From Bacteroidales bacterium (GTDB taxonomy: Bacteria > Bacteroidota > Bacteroidia > Bacteroidales > P3): a stretch of DNA of 64,000 nucleotides. The first letter of the stretch is position 1, and each line of letters starts with the position of its first letter. Where the stretch lies: NCBI GenBank assembly GCA_017429685.1, contig JAFROL010000024.1, positions 62,001 through 126,000 on the forward strand. The letters are read 5' to 3'. Below are positions 23,757 to 33,024 of this stretch, piece after piece. Position numbers and translations under genes: made by a program. A model generated the notes under the pieces. The model did no database searches, was not told the origin of the DNA, and worked only from the letters and a program-made list of their open reading frames with translations.

Positions 23757-26033
23757 ATGGCAAGAAAGACTCTCACCTTTGCGCTCCTCGCGCTGCTGGC
23801 AATCACCGCCCACATAAATGTTGTTGCCGGTCAAACCGTCACCACGTCCAGCGGCAGGTTCGACTGGGTTACAGGTTTCGGCGGACGGGATGTGTATAAC
23901 ACAGGTGATGTAAACAGGGTCGTCAGTCAGCATATCGATAGCGACGGGAACCTGTATGTGTGTGGGATCTATCCAGGTATGGGCGCACGATTAGGCGACA
24001 CGCTGAACTTGCCCTTTGGCCCTTACGGAGGTTTGAATCCCAATATGTGTGTGCTATTTGCTAAATTTTCATCCGACGGCAGCCTGTTGTGGCATCGTGA
24101 AGCCTATGGCAACTATCACGCAGCTTTTTCAGGATTCGCACCGATGGGCGACACAGCATTTGTGCTGGCTTGTTCTTTTTCCGACCCGTCGGGCAACAAA
24201 TGGATGAATCTTTTCGGCACATTGTACGACGAGGAACATCCAATTATGCTGTGGACCGGCAGCCCGTTCGTTGCGGGCACGCTACACCACACAGTATTTC
24301 TTACCATAAACACAGATGGCGACATCGTCCGCCAGCATATTGTCAATACCGTCTGCCTCGATAGCGACGGCAATCCCCTTACGGCCGGCAAAGTCTACAA
24401 CAACACGTCGCAGGAGTGGATGGAAAGCCTTCTGATGAGTGGAATTTCACCTATGGGTATGACGGTTGACGGTGAAGGCAACGTTGTGATAATGCGTTAT
24501 GTGAGACAAGATGTTTACCAAGCATTGTGCGACACCTGCGCGGAGGGTTTCCGCTATCTTTCACCACACAGGGGCTCTATCAGCGGTTACAGGATTTATC
24601 TTGACAGCAAGCAGTTGACGGACATACAATATCCTAACGGAACGTATGATTTCAATTTGCAGATGCTGAAATTCTCGCCTGGGTTCGATAGTCTTCTTTC
24701 CTCGCATCTGGTTATCTACGACACCGTTGGCGAAGGCGAGAGCGAATACAGCAATATGGAATATGCAGATATGGACGCAGATGTACAGTGGCTGGAGGAG
24801 GCAGTGTATATGAATACCGACAGTGAAAACAACATCTATATCAGCGGCACTGTGGTGACCCCCCTGTATGGTCGGCTCGACACCATTATTGCTGTGCGTG
24901 ATTCGATAACAGGCGGGTGGAACACAGTTCACATATACGACACCACCTTCTACCGTGACTTACTGCTCGACAGCAGCGACCCTTCAATACGGATACACAC
25001 CCATCATTTATGTCCTGAGACGGGTTTTCTTGTCAAATATTCGCCATCTCTTGACCCGCAATGGGCAAACCATTTGCATTGGGTGAAACGTTCCAACACT
25101 GAGAACGGGCTAGCATCAAGCATATATCTCCAAACCAAGATTACTGGCGAAGAAGTGTACGTTTGTACAGGTTTCAGTCAAGGATATTTCGGCGATTCGG
25201 TGCGATACTACTCCGTCGTTTGTGGAATGGGCGATACCCTGACAACACATCTTTACAAAGGGGCGGGTTTCATACGGTTGAACACTGAAGATGGCGGATA
25301 CATAAGCTCTGGTTGTGTCCCTTCGTCCTGTGGCACTTCAAATGGCTATGGATTGGCAGTACAGAACAACCGTGTCTTTATGCAGGTGTCCTATCCGCGC
25401 GACCTTATTGGAGTGGACACGGTCTATCAACATAATACTGTCGGGCAGAACGCAACCCTTGCGTTGGTCGGGATGGATAATGAAGGGAGACTGATTTCCG
25501 TCTACGACTATGGCAACAATGAGTCGGGTTGTAACTCTTTCTTTACACAGGTATATGACAGCACACTTTACTTGACCGGTCAGGTCTCCAACCCTCTGCA
25601 TCTTGGTGACGTGGATTATTCTCCGCATTATCCATACTCCTGTTATATAGCCAAATATTGTGACACGGCTTTTATGAGCCCCTACATCCATACCGAAGAC
25701 CCCGGCGAGGTGAACATCACGCTGGTGGAGGGTGGAAACGCTTTCGTGGCATACCCCAACCCATTCCGGCAGAGCGTGAAGATTAGAGTTGAAAGTGGAG
25801 AGTTGAAAGTTGAGAACGGGGTTGCCACCGCGTGGCTCACCGATATAATGGGCCGCCGCGAGGAAGTGCGCCTCATTCCAAGCGGAGAGCGGAAAACGGA
25901 AAGCGGAGAACGTGTTTACACCCTTGATTTGTCCGGCCGTCCACAAGCCACCTACCTCCTCACCCTCACCACCGCCGACGGCAAGCAGCACACCATCCGC
26001 CTGTTGAAGCAATCGGACATCTTCGCTCGATAA
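23757..26033 (+). CDS. T9SS surface protein of the array family (A4)
   Basis: Start ATG 23757 (MARKTLTFALLALLAITAH), aligned with A2/A3; 758 aa. The signal peptide DNA is nearly identical to A3, but the mature N-terminus (VTTSSGRFDWVTGFGGRDVYNTGD) and the body are different while the unit style persists (HIDSDGNLYVCGIYPG, VLFAKFSSDGSLLWHREAY). The C-terminal ~85 residues (AYPNPFRQSVKIRVESGELK... TAWLTDIMGRREEV... KQSDIFAR) match A2 almost base for base. The pattern of constant ends and a variable middle is what repeated recombination at the ends would give. Ligand unknown. Confidence 0.85.
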   Translation: MARKTLTFALLALLAITAHINVVAGQTVTTSSGRFDWVTGFGGRDVYNTGDVNRVVSQHIDSDGNLYVCGIYPGMGARLGDTLNLPFGPYGGLNPNMCVLFAKFSSDGSLLWHREAYGNYHAAFSGFAPMGDTAFVLACSFSDPSGNKWMNLFGTLYDEEHPIMLWTGSPFVAGTLHHTVFLTINTDGDIVRQHIVNTVCLDSDGNPLTAGKVYNNTSQEWMESLLMSGISPMGMTVDGEGNVVIMRYVRQDVYQALCDTCAEGFRYLSPHRGSISGYRIYLDSKQLTDIQYPNGTYDFNLQMLKFSPGFDSLLSSHLVIYDTVGEGESEYSNMEYADMDADVQWLEEAVYMNTDSENNIYISGTVVTPLYGRLDTIIAVRDSITGGWNTVHIYDTTFYRDLLLDSSDPSIRIHTHHLCPETGFLVKYSPSLDPQWANHLHWVKRSNTENGLASSIYLQTKITGEEVYVCTGFSQGYFGDSVRYYSVVCGMGDTLTTHLYKGAGFIRLNTEDGGYISSGCVPSSCGTSNGYGLAVQNNRVFMQVSYPRDLIGVDTVYQHNTVGQNATLALVGMDNEGRLISVYDYGNNESGCNSFFTQVYDSTLYLTGQVSNPLHLGDVDYSPHYPYSCYIAKYCDTAFMSPYIHTEDPGEVNITLVEGGNAFVAYPNPFRQSVKIRVESGELKVENGVATAWLTDIMGRREEVRLIPSGERKTESGERVYTLDLSGRPQATYLLTLTTADGKQHTIRLLKQSDIFAR

Positions 26034-26034
26034 T

Positions 26035-26179
26035 GAAAACGGATTTATAAATGCAAAAAAACACGACTATGGCAAGAAAGACCCTCACCTTTGTGCTCCT
26101 CGCACTGCTGGCAATCACCGCCCACGCCCAGCACTTCGACTGGGTGAAGTCCTACATTGGAGAGAGCGACTATAACTAA
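26035..26179 (+). pseudogene. 5' stump of an array-family gene
   Basis: Directly after the A4 stop, the tail of the conserved leader (AAAACGGATTTATAAATGC) and a start codon at 26069 open a 36-codon frame. It encodes the family signal peptide and QHFDWVKSYIGES, then DYN and stop (26177-26179). Everything else of the gene is missing. From 26180 to 26370 I see no further family sequence, only AT-rich DNA without recognisable features. Confidence 0.85.
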
Positions 26180-26370
26180 ATTCAAAAACAATATCGTGCG
26201 CAATACAATTGAATGGAAATATTTAGTCCCGCGGGCAATAAAAAACGTATCGGAACGTTTATATGGGCGTAAAACAAATTGTATAACAAAACCGATACCG
26301 TGATGAGAAATTGAATACCATTCGTGCAAAACGCATAAATCAGTAATGTTCAATTAAAAACCCTGACATC

Positions 26371-27048
26371 ATGGTAAAACACATCAACATCAAACAGACG
26401 GCTTTGCTGCTGGCTTGCTTGCTGGCAGTCGGCACAGTTTCATCTCAGGAAAACGAAGCTGGAAAAAGGAAGGTTAATCCCTTGGTCGAATTAAACCTCG
26501 GTTTTAACTTCCTCGACGGTAGCAAAGGCTTCACCAACCACTTGCAGACCTATCACCCCACGCTCGACTACCGTAGCGTCTACAGCGTGGCGGCCCAAGT
26601 TGGCATCGGCTTCGGCGTGGAATACTGCCGCTTCACCCTCGCGATGCACCTCGACGGTACCGCAGACAAAATCATCTCCGTCAAGAACCAGCTTGTAAAA
26701 AAACAGGACAACCTTTATCATATCGACCTCGGCTACCGTTTCGACCTCGGCAGAAACTTCACCCTCGAACCCACAGCGGGCTTCGGCGTCGGCCTCAGCG
26801 AAATATTTCTCTCAACTTCGCGAGGTGGTACCGACTACGTCAACTCGTTCTCCTCAGCCAATTACATCGTGCCTCTGACAGTCAACTTCCTGTATGCTAA
26901 ACGTAGGCTTGATGCCGGACTCTATCTCCAGTATATCATCAGCGTCGGGCAGATAGGCAAAGCCCACATCACTGGACTCGACACCGAGGTAGATGATCTC
27001 AACTTCCAACCATCCACGCTCACCCTCGGCTGGAAGTACCGGTTCTGA
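26371..27048 (+). CDS. outer-membrane beta-barrel protein, small
   Basis: A 225-aa product. The signal peptide (QTALLLACLLAVGTVSSQ) ends near residue 28. The mature part shows alternating hydrophobic strands with aromatic ends (VELNLGFNFL, AAQVGIGFGVEYCRFTLAMHL, YHIDLGYRFDLG) and finishes LTLGWKYRF with a terminal Phe, the usual beta-barrel insertion signal. No specific family could be named. Its start codon overlaps one of only five CATG sites in the window (26370-26373). It sits inside the inverted-repeat-bounded segment downstream of the surface-protein array. Confidence 0.7.
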   Translation: MVKHINIKQTALLLACLLAVGTVSSQENEAGKRKVNPLVELNLGFNFLDGSKGFTNHLQTYHPTLDYRSVYSVAAQVGIGFGVEYCRFTLAMHLDGTADKIISVKNQLVKKQDNLYHIDLGYRFDLGRNFTLEPTAGFGVGLSEIFLSTSRGGTDYVNSFSSANYIVPLTVNFLYAKRRLDAGLYLQYIISVGQIGKAHITGLDTEVDDLNFQPSTLTLGWKYRF

Positions 27049-27398
27049 CCGACTAAACCCGATGCTTCGGATTTGCAGCCTCGGCTGGTGGATTTTGACG
27101 GAAAAACGGCATTAGGCACTCCTGCAAACTGGGTTTTCAACACGAATAGGAGCAAATGAACTGTCTGACTTGATATAAATCATAATACGTAAATAATTGA
27201 TAGTTATCATTTTACCCCCCATATAAAAATCGGGAAAAAGTTGACAGAAATTATAGTCAATCCGAAAAATAGTTGTAACTTTGCACCGTGATTTATTGGC
27301 CAGGAATTAGCCAGGGATTCTACTATAGAACGTTAATGCCCGTGAATTGCCATAAACACAAAACCGATTGTTCCCATAAACAAAAAAAACAAGCAATT
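27049..27398 (+). other. intergenic leader of the BspA-like gene (350 bp)
   Basis: The stretch contains a TAACTTTG -7 box at 27276-27283, giving a leader of about 110 nt. That leader includes a partial copy (about 27297-27352, GGCCAGGAATTAGCCAGG and CCCGTGAATTGCCATAAA) of the AT-rich repeat found at 22910 and 28576. Nothing gene-like is visible from 27049 to 27270. Confidence 0.6.
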
Positions 27399-28502
27399 AT
27401 GAATCACCTCAAACCACTTTTTGCGCTTCTCGCGGTGCTGGCATTTGTAGCAAATATGCACGGCCAATCTGTCTACGACTTTTCTGCCTCCGCGCCGACC
27501 GGGCAGACGCTCTACTTCAAAATCTGCGACTCGGCACAGGTTAGCGTGGTCAACCCGCGCACCAACAACAGCGACAGCAACTATGTCGCCGGCGACCTGG
27601 TCATCCCCGAAACGGTATCCTATTGCGGAACCACCTACACGGTGACCGGCCTCTCGACCCACAACTTTATGATGGGCACTTTCTACAACTGCAAGACCCT
27701 GACGTCGGTCTATGTGCCCAACAGCGTGAAAACAATGGGCGAATACGTCTTCGGCTATTGCCCGTCGCTCGTCTCCGTCCACCTGCCCGACAGCATAACG
27801 TCCATTCCCAATATGGCATTCGAAGGCTGCACCAGCCTGCCGTCAATCACCATTGGCCGGTGCGTCAGGAACATCTTCTCCGATGCATTCCTTCACTGCT
27901 ACGCAATCTCGGAACTGCATCTGCTTGCCAGCGTCGCGCCCACTGTTGGCTACCGTGCCCTATGGAGCATCCCCGACACGGCGAGGGTCTACATCCCCTG
28001 TGGCAGCACCTCGTCATACGCTGCCGTGCCGGAATGGAACAACCATTTCTCCGCTTTCATCGAAGTACCTACATATGTGCTGGAAGTGTCGGTCGATGAT
28101 GAAACGCACGGAAGTGCCGAGATTGTCAGCCATCCCACCTGCGACAACCCGCAGGCTTTGCTGCTTGCCACAGCCAACGAAGGCTACCGCTTCGAGGGGT
28201 GGGGCATCACCCCCGGCTACCAGAACATTGTCACCGACAACCCGCTCACCGTCACGGTGTCGGACGATATGGCCGTCGTAGCTTATTTCGCCATCCGTGA
28301 TGTCGGCATCGATGAGGCGTCGGCCGACGCTGTCAGGGTCTATTCCCGCGGAGGCGATATCGTTGTCGAAGGTGCTAACGGCGAGCCGGTGCAGGTGTTC
28401 GACATTGTCGGTCGCCCCACCGCCAGCCGCGCGCTACGCACAGGCATCTACTTCGTCAAAGTCGGCAACCGCCCCTCTCGCAAAGTAGCGGTGATCAGAT
28501 AG
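27399..28502 (+). CDS. BspA-like leucine-rich repeat surface protein
   Basis: Start ATG 27399 (MNHLKPLFALLAVLAFVANMHGQ signal peptide); 367 aa. The frame reaches 27288 but that start lies too close to the promoter box. Residues ~60-190 hold LRR_5 (BspA-type) repeats: GTFYNCKTLTSVYVPNSVKTMG, YVFGYCPSLVSVHLPDSITSI, MAFEGCTSLPSITIG. A domain with TANEGYRFEGW... VVAYFA (InlB B-repeat-like) follows at ~225-275. The end (VRVYSRGGDIVVEG... VQVFDIVGRP... GIYFVKVGNRPSRKVAVIR) is a C-terminal sorting-type sandwich shared with the 49992 protein. Predicted adhesin-like surface protein. Confidence 0.82.
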   Translation: MNHLKPLFALLAVLAFVANMHGQSVYDFSASAPTGQTLYFKICDSAQVSVVNPRTNNSDSNYVAGDLVIPETVSYCGTTYTVTGLSTHNFMMGTFYNCKTLTSVYVPNSVKTMGEYVFGYCPSLVSVHLPDSITSIPNMAFEGCTSLPSITIGRCVRNIFSDAFLHCYAISELHLLASVAPTVGYRALWSIPDTARVYIPCGSTSSYAAVPEWNNHFSAFIEVPTYVLEVSVDDETHGSAEIVSHPTCDNPQALLLATANEGYRFEGWGITPGYQNIVTDNPLTVTVSDDMAVVAYFAIRDVGIDEASADAVRVYSRGGDIVVEGANGEPVQVFDIVGRPTASRALRTGIYFVKVGNRPSRKVAVIR

Positions 28503-28575
28503 ATTCTTCCATACAATAAGAGCGGCAATTGTGCGTTATTGTCACAAACATCAATGATATGAAACGCATATTGCT

Positions 28576-28740
28576 TATAAGTAAATGGTCAAAAACTAGT
28601 TTCATTTTTTTTAACAGGAATTACCATAAATTGGCCAGGAATTAACCAAAAATTATTTTTTCTTTTATAGCAATTAAACAGCAATTATCAGCAATTCTTT
28701 TTTTAGAACGTGAATGTCCGTGAATTACCATAAATGTCAA
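28576..28740. repeat. AT-rich inverted repeat, right copy
   Basis: Reverse complement of 22910-23070 with scattered differences and small indels. It fills most of the 358-bp gap 28503-28860; the rest is the terminator below. Confidence 0.8.
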
Positions 28741-28784
28741 TAAATGAATATTAATTCTTCGCACTAAAACGAAGAATAGCAAAA

Positions 28785-28824
28785 ACAACAACAGCTCCTC
28801 TGGATTCAGGGGAGCTGTTGTTGT
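28785..28824 (-). terminator. intrinsic terminator of the 28861 gene
   Basis: 14-bp perfect stem (ACAACAACAGCTCC, 28785-28798, with 28811-28824) and a 12-nt loop. On the minus strand it is followed by a short T run. Confidence 0.85.
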
Positions 28825-28860
28825 ATAGCCTTTTTGTGAAAACCTTTTGAATTTCGCTTG

Positions 28861-29406
28861 TTATGCGAATCTCTCCTGTATTTCGTTTTTCATAAATTCG
28901 ATGGCTTCGTCGGTGGGAATCTTGCTCTTGGCGACGCTTTCGAAGATGGCGCCGGCCAGGCTGGTGGGGTCGGCATCGGCGCTGAGCTTGACGGCGCTGC
29001 CGTTGATGAGGTTGATCATCTCCTCCTTGGCTTCGCGGATGCGGTTCCAGCTCTCGGCGCTGAGGTACACCTGCTGGCTGAGGTTGTGCTCCCACTCGTC
29101 GCGGATGCTCTTGGTCATAGCGGTCTGCAGCGCCTTGATGTCCATTCCGGGGCGGAAAGTGCGCAGGATAAGGCTGTTGGGCGATATGCGTTCCAAGTAG
29201 AGGGCCATACGCTCGTAGGCCTGCAGGCGGATGGGGGTGACGACCTTGAGCGACTCCTTGTGCTCGTCGATCTTCATCTGCAGCATCTGCGTCTTCTGCT
29301 GGTTGTCGAAATAGGTCTGGGCGACCTTGTAGAATATAAGTCCCGTCACGCCGACGCTGAGCAGGGCCGTGAGGACGATGATGATTGCTATTGCGGTTGT
29401 TGACAT
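28861..29406 (-). CDS. conserved hypothetical protein with N-terminal membrane anchor
   Basis: The 181-aa product begins MSTTAIAIIIVLTALLSVGVTGLIFYKV, one membrane helix with no cleavage site. A charged helical segment follows (FDNQQKTQMLQMKIDEHKES), then a conserved-looking core (RLQAYERMALYLERISP, IRDEWEHNLSQQVYLS, WNRIREAKEEMINLING). It has the look of the uncharacterised DUF7935-type proteins of Bacteroidales; I am not certain of the family. It lies downstream of lepA on the same strand, separated by the 9-bp repeat array, and ends at a strong terminator. Confidence 0.75.
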   Translation of the reverse strand: MSTTAIAIIIVLTALLSVGVTGLIFYKVAQTYFDNQQKTQMLQMKIDEHKESLKVVTPIRLQAYERMALYLERISPNSLILRTFRPGMDIKALQTAMTKSIRDEWEHNLSQQVYLSAESWNRIREAKEEMINLINGSAVKLSADADPTSLAGAIFESVAKSKIPTDEAIEFMKNEIQERFA

Positions 29407-29429
29407 TTTTTCTCTTATTTTATTGGTTT

Positions 29430-29497
29430 CCAGTATTACTAGTTCTACTAGTATTGCTAGTACTACTAGTGTTACTAGTGCTACTAGTCAAACTAGT
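29430..29497. repeat. seven-copy 9-bp tandem array containing CTAGT
   Basis: CTAGT recurs exactly every 9 bp at 29439, 29448, 29457, 29466, 29475, 29484 and 29493; most units read ACTAGTnnT. The last unit supplies the lepA stop codon (29493-29495, minus strand). The array ends 24 bp upstream of the next gene's start codon. Confidence 0.95.
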
Positions 29498-31280
29498 CTA
29501 ATTTCAGCACGGCGAGGAAGGCGCTTTGCGGCACTTCGACGTTGCCCACCTGGCGCATACGCTTCTTGCCCTCTTTCTGTTTCTCAAGCAGTTTGCGCTT
29601 GCGGGTGATGTCGCCACCGTAGCACTTGGCGGTGACGTCTTTGCGCACCTGGCGCACCGTCTCGCGGGCAATGATTTTGCTGCCGATGGCGGCCTGGATG
29701 GCCACGTCGAACTGCTGGCGCGGGATGAGGTCCTTCAGCTTCTCGCACATCTTGCGACCGATGGGGTAGGCGTTGTCAACGTAGGTCAGTGTCGACAGGG
29801 CGTCGACGGGGTCGCCGTTGAGCAGTATCTCGAGCTTCACCAGCTTGCTGGGCTTGAAGCCGTTGAGGTAGTAGTCGAACGAGGCGTAGCCCTTCGAGAT
29901 GCTTTTCAGCTTGTCGTAGAAGTCGAAGACCACCTCGCCCAGCGGCAGGTCGAAGGTAATCTCGATGCGGTCGGTGGTCAGGTAGTTCTGGTTCTTCAGT
30001 ATGCCGCGCTTGTCCATACACAGCTTGATGACCGGACCGATGTAGTCGGCCTTGGTGATGATCTGTGCGTGGATGTAAGGCTCGTAGACCTCGCTGATGT
30101 TGTTCGGTTCGGGCATTCCCGACGGGTTGTAGACGTCGATTTCGGTGCCGTTGGTCAGCTTCACCTTGTACTGCACGTTGGGCACGGTGGTGATGACATC
30201 CATATTGAACTCGCGCGTCAGGCGTTCCTGCACAATTTCCATATGCAGCAAACCGAGGAATCCGCAGCGGAAGCCGAAACCCAGGGCCAGCGACGATTCG
30301 GGCTCGAAGGTCAGCGACGCGTCGTTGAGCTGCAGCTTTTCGATGCTGGCGCGCAACTCCTCGTAGTCGTCGGTGTCGACAGGGTAGACGCCGGCAAAGA
30401 CCATCGGCTTGACCGATTCGAAGCCGTCGATGGCCTTGTCGCAGGGCTGCTCCACGTGGGTGATGGTGTCGCCCACGCGCACCTCGCGGCTACTCTTGAT
30501 GCCGCTGATAATGTAGCCTACATCGCCGGCTTTCAGCTCTTTGCGCGGCTCCATATTGAGGCGCAGTACGCCGATTTCGTCAGCGTGGTAGTCCTTCTCG
30601 GTGCTGACGAACTTGACGTGGTCGTTGGTTCGCAGCGTGCCGTTGACGATGCGGAAATAGCTGATGATGCCGCGGAAGGGGTTGAAGACCGAGTCGAAGA
30701 CCAGGGCCTGCAGCGGAGCATTCTCGTCGCCCTTGGGGCAGGGGATGCGGTCCACGATGGCGTCGAGGATTTCGGGCACGCCGACGCCCGTCTTGGCGCT
30801 GCACGACAGGATGTCCTCCCTCGTGCAGCCCAGCAGGTCGATAATCTCGTCGGCCACCTCTTCTGGCATTGCGCTGTCGAGGTCTATCTTGTTCATCACG
30901 GGGATGATTTCCAGGTCGTTCTCCAAGGCCAGGTACAGGTTCGAGATGGTCTGGGCCTGTATGCCCTGCGTGGCGTCGACCACAAGCAGGGCCCCTTCGC
31001 AGGCGGCGATGGAGCGGCTCACCTCGTAGCTGAAGTCCACGTGGCCGGGGGTGTCGATGAGGTTCAGCACGTAGGCTTCGCTGCCGCGCTGGTAGTTCAT
31101 CTGTATGGCGTGGCTCTTGATGGTGATGCCACGTTCTTTTTCAAGGTCCATATCATCGAGCACCTGGTCCTGCATTTCGCGTTGCGAAACGGTGTTGGTC
31201 ACCTCCAGCAGGCGGTCGGCCAGCGTGCTTTTGCCGTGGTCGATGTGGGCGATGATACAGAAGTTGCGGATGTTTTTCAA
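29493..31280 (-). CDS. lepA: elongation factor 4 (LepA)
   Basis: Full-length LepA of 595 aa, a ribosome-associated GTPase that affects translation initiation and elongation. The G domain is intact: G1 [10 protein letters not shown] near residue 11, DTPGHVDF near 77, MNKIDLD near 131. EF4-type domains follow, and the LepA-specific C-terminal domain ends ...[33 protein letters not shown]. The last codons run into the 9-bp repeat array. The small Cys-rich exported protein gene upstream is only 30 nt away on the same strand and may be co-transcribed. Confidence 0.97.
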   Translation of the reverse strand: MKNIRNFCIIAHIDHGKSTLADRLLEVTNTVSQREMQDQVLDDMDLEKERGITIKSHAIQMNYQRGSEAYVLNLIDTPGHVDFSYEVSRSIAACEGALLVVDATQGIQAQTISNLYLALENDLEIIPVMNKIDLDSAMPEEVADEIIDLLGCTREDILSCSAKTGVGVPEILDAIVDRIPCPKGDENAPLQALVFDSVFNPFRGIISYFRIVNGTLRTNDHVKFVSTEKDYHADEIGVLRLNMEPRKELKAGDVGYIISGIKSSREVRVGDTITHVEQPCDKAIDGFESVKPMVFAGVYPVDTDDYEELRASIEKLQLNDASLTFEPESSLALGFGFRCGFLGLLHMEIVQERLTREFNMDVITTVPNVQYKVKLTNGTEIDVYNPSGMPEPNNISEVYEPYIHAQIITKADYIGPVIKLCMDKRGILKNQNYLTTDRIEITFDLPLGEVVFDFYDKLKSISKGYASFDYYLNGFKPSKLVKLEILLNGDPVDALSTLTYVDNAYPIGRKMCEKLKDLIPRQQFDVAIQAAIGSKIIARETVRQVRKDVTAKCYGGDITRKRKLLEKQKEGKKRMRQVGNVEVPQSAFLAVLKLD

Positions 31281-31310
31281 TGTCGGAAGTCGGGAATTGT
31301 GGTTGTCGAA

Positions 31311-31664
31311 TTATTTTGTTGCCGTCGGCTTGGCCTCAGCATTTTTGTTGGCGGTTTTGACAGCGGCCTCTTTGTTGCAGGCTTTCTGGCCGTTCTTGTT
31401 GCAGGCTTTCAGGCCCTCTTTCTTGCAGCACGGTTTTGCGGCTTCGGGTTTTGCAACCGCGGCCTGTGCTCCGGCAGCCTTGCCGCACTGTTTGTGGTTG
31501 GGGCAGTTGCCGCAGCCCTTGTGGGCAGCCTGTGCCTCGCTCTTGGCGGGTTTGGCCACAGCGGTGGTCTCGGCTTTCTTGTTGTCTTTCTTCACGGGTT
31601 CCTGAGCCATAGCGATGCCTGCGCAAAGCAGCATAGTGCAGGCCAACATAACGTTTTTCTTCAT
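31311..31664 (-). CDS. small exported Cys/Lys/Ala-rich protein
   Basis: A 117-aa product. The signal peptide MKKNVMLACTMLLCAGIAMAQ is followed by a Lys/Ala/Glu-rich, probably disordered chain with two cysteine clusters: HKGCGNCPNHKQCGK (about 49-63) and KPCCKKEGLKACNKNGQKACNK (about 78-99). The spacing suggests metal binding or redox chemistry, but no family is recognised. Located just upstream of lepA on the same strand and divergent from the lipoprotein at 31877. Confidence 0.7.
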   Translation of the reverse strand: MKKNVMLACTMLLCAGIAMAQEPVKKDNKKAETTAVAKPAKSEAQAAHKGCGNCPNHKQCGKAAGAQAAVAKPEAAKPCCKKEGLKACNKNGQKACNKEAAVKTANKNAEAKPTATK

Positions 31665-31876
31665 AAGTCGATATTTTAACAGTTAATTATAATAATTGTA
31701 TAACGCCGTCGGTACGGAAAAATTATGTCTGCCAAAAAAAAATTAAAAAAAAGATAGTTCCACAGTTTGACATTTTGCCATCTTCTGCGTCTACTATGTG
31801 AAATAATTCATCCCGAAACACAATAAAAAACTTAAAATCGCGTTAATCATAATACTAATTTAAAATCAAACCACTT

Positions 31877-32845
31877 ATGAAAAAAACAGCTCTTTTTGCA
31901 GCAGCAGCTGCACTGCTCCTCTTCGGAGCCTGCCAGAAAGACGGCAAGTACAACCCCAAGCAGAAAATCGCCAAAGTCTATGAGGAATTCAACTATACGG
32001 ATTCTTACTACGACGAGTATAGCGGCGAGTGGAACACCAACTCCAACAACGTCCCGAAACACCTCAGCGAACAATGGACCTGGGATGGCAAGAAGCTCTC
32101 GAAGATTGCATACATCGGCTATGACTATGACGACCAGGGCAATAGGGTGTCCGACGGGCAGGATGTCGTCAACTTCAACTACGACGGCAGTCAGATGACA
32201 GAAGTCACCACCTCCTACGGCGAGCGTATGACCTTCACCTACGACGGCAAGAAACTGCAGAAAGCCGAACTCTACGACGGCGCCGCAACGCCATATATGA
32301 CTTACGAATTCGAGCACGACGGCAAGAAGATTAGCTCGATGACTGTAGTAACTATGGCCGAAGATTATTATGACAAAAAAGGTGCCAAGGTCAGCCGTCT
32401 GGAGCACTTGCTGCTGGGCAACATAATTCCCCAGACCAAAAGCACCGACAAGTTCGTCTGCCAGCTGCACGCCAAAGCCGCCAAAGCCGGCCAGAGCATC
32501 CGGATGGACCTCACCTGGGACGGCGACAACGTCAGCAAGATTGCTGCCGTGACTCCCCACGGCAACGCCACGGCAACCTTTACCTACGACGACAAGAACA
32601 ACCCCTTCAAGAACTTTGGACCGATGTTTGGATTTTACGGTGAGACCGAAACCGGCGTCGAATTCTGCAACAAGAACAACATCACCAAGATGGTCATTTC
32701 CGACATTGATGGCGATTCGGACGAAGAAAACTACACCTATACCTATGACGGCCAGTGGCCCGTCTCGTGCACAAATATGTATAGCTACGAAGACGAATAT
32801 AGCAGGGTGTCAAACAGCCGTACAGTTTATTACGAATACGAATAA
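31877..32845 (+). CDS. YDGK-repeat lipoprotein (paralogue 3)
   Basis: A 322-aa product whose lipobox LFGAC (Cys19) is followed by QKDGKYNPKQKIAKVY, nearly identical to the start of the mature 2219 protein (KKEGVYNPKQKIAKVY). The body has TWDGKKLSKI, FTYDGKKLQKAELY, EHDGKKISSM, LTWDGDNVSKI and DDKNNP, and the end is TVYYEYE. It is therefore a third member of the family, about 27 kb from the tandem pair. Function unknown; presumably in the outer membrane or facing the surface. The 211-bp region before it is shared with the divergent Cys-rich gene. Confidence 0.8.
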   Translation: MKKTALFAAAAALLLFGACQKDGKYNPKQKIAKVYEEFNYTDSYYDEYSGEWNTNSNNVPKHLSEQWTWDGKKLSKIAYIGYDYDDQGNRVSDGQDVVNFNYDGSQMTEVTTSYGERMTFTYDGKKLQKAELYDGAATPYMTYEFEHDGKKISSMTVVTMAEDYYDKKGAKVSRLEHLLLGNIIPQTKSTDKFVCQLHAKAAKAGQSIRMDLTWDGDNVSKIAAVTPHGNATATFTYDDKNNPFKNFGPMFGFYGETETGVEFCNKNNITKMVISDIDGDSDEENYTYTYDGQWPVSCTNMYSYEDEYSRVSNSRTVYYEYE

Positions 32846-33024
32846 TTCCCCTTTCCGGCAGCTGCCGCTGGTTGTACGCTTAGTCAAGCCAAAAATCGTA
32901 CTGTGCTGATAATTAGGCTAGAAGCAAAAAAGATTACGTCTGCCCGAAAAAAAAACGCCACCGCTGTAAAAAACGGCATCGTTTTGATACTAATATAAAC
33001 GAACCAACAAAAAAATCGTGACCT

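Noticed and set aside
11498-28502. Transposon or insertion sequence carrying the surface array
   Set aside because: No transposase, resolvase or clear terminal repeats with target duplication could be found; only AT-rich repeats of unknown nature.
29430-29497. CRISPR or attachment site at the 9-bp array
   Set aside because: The period is too short for CRISPR, and there is no integrase or tRNA nearby.
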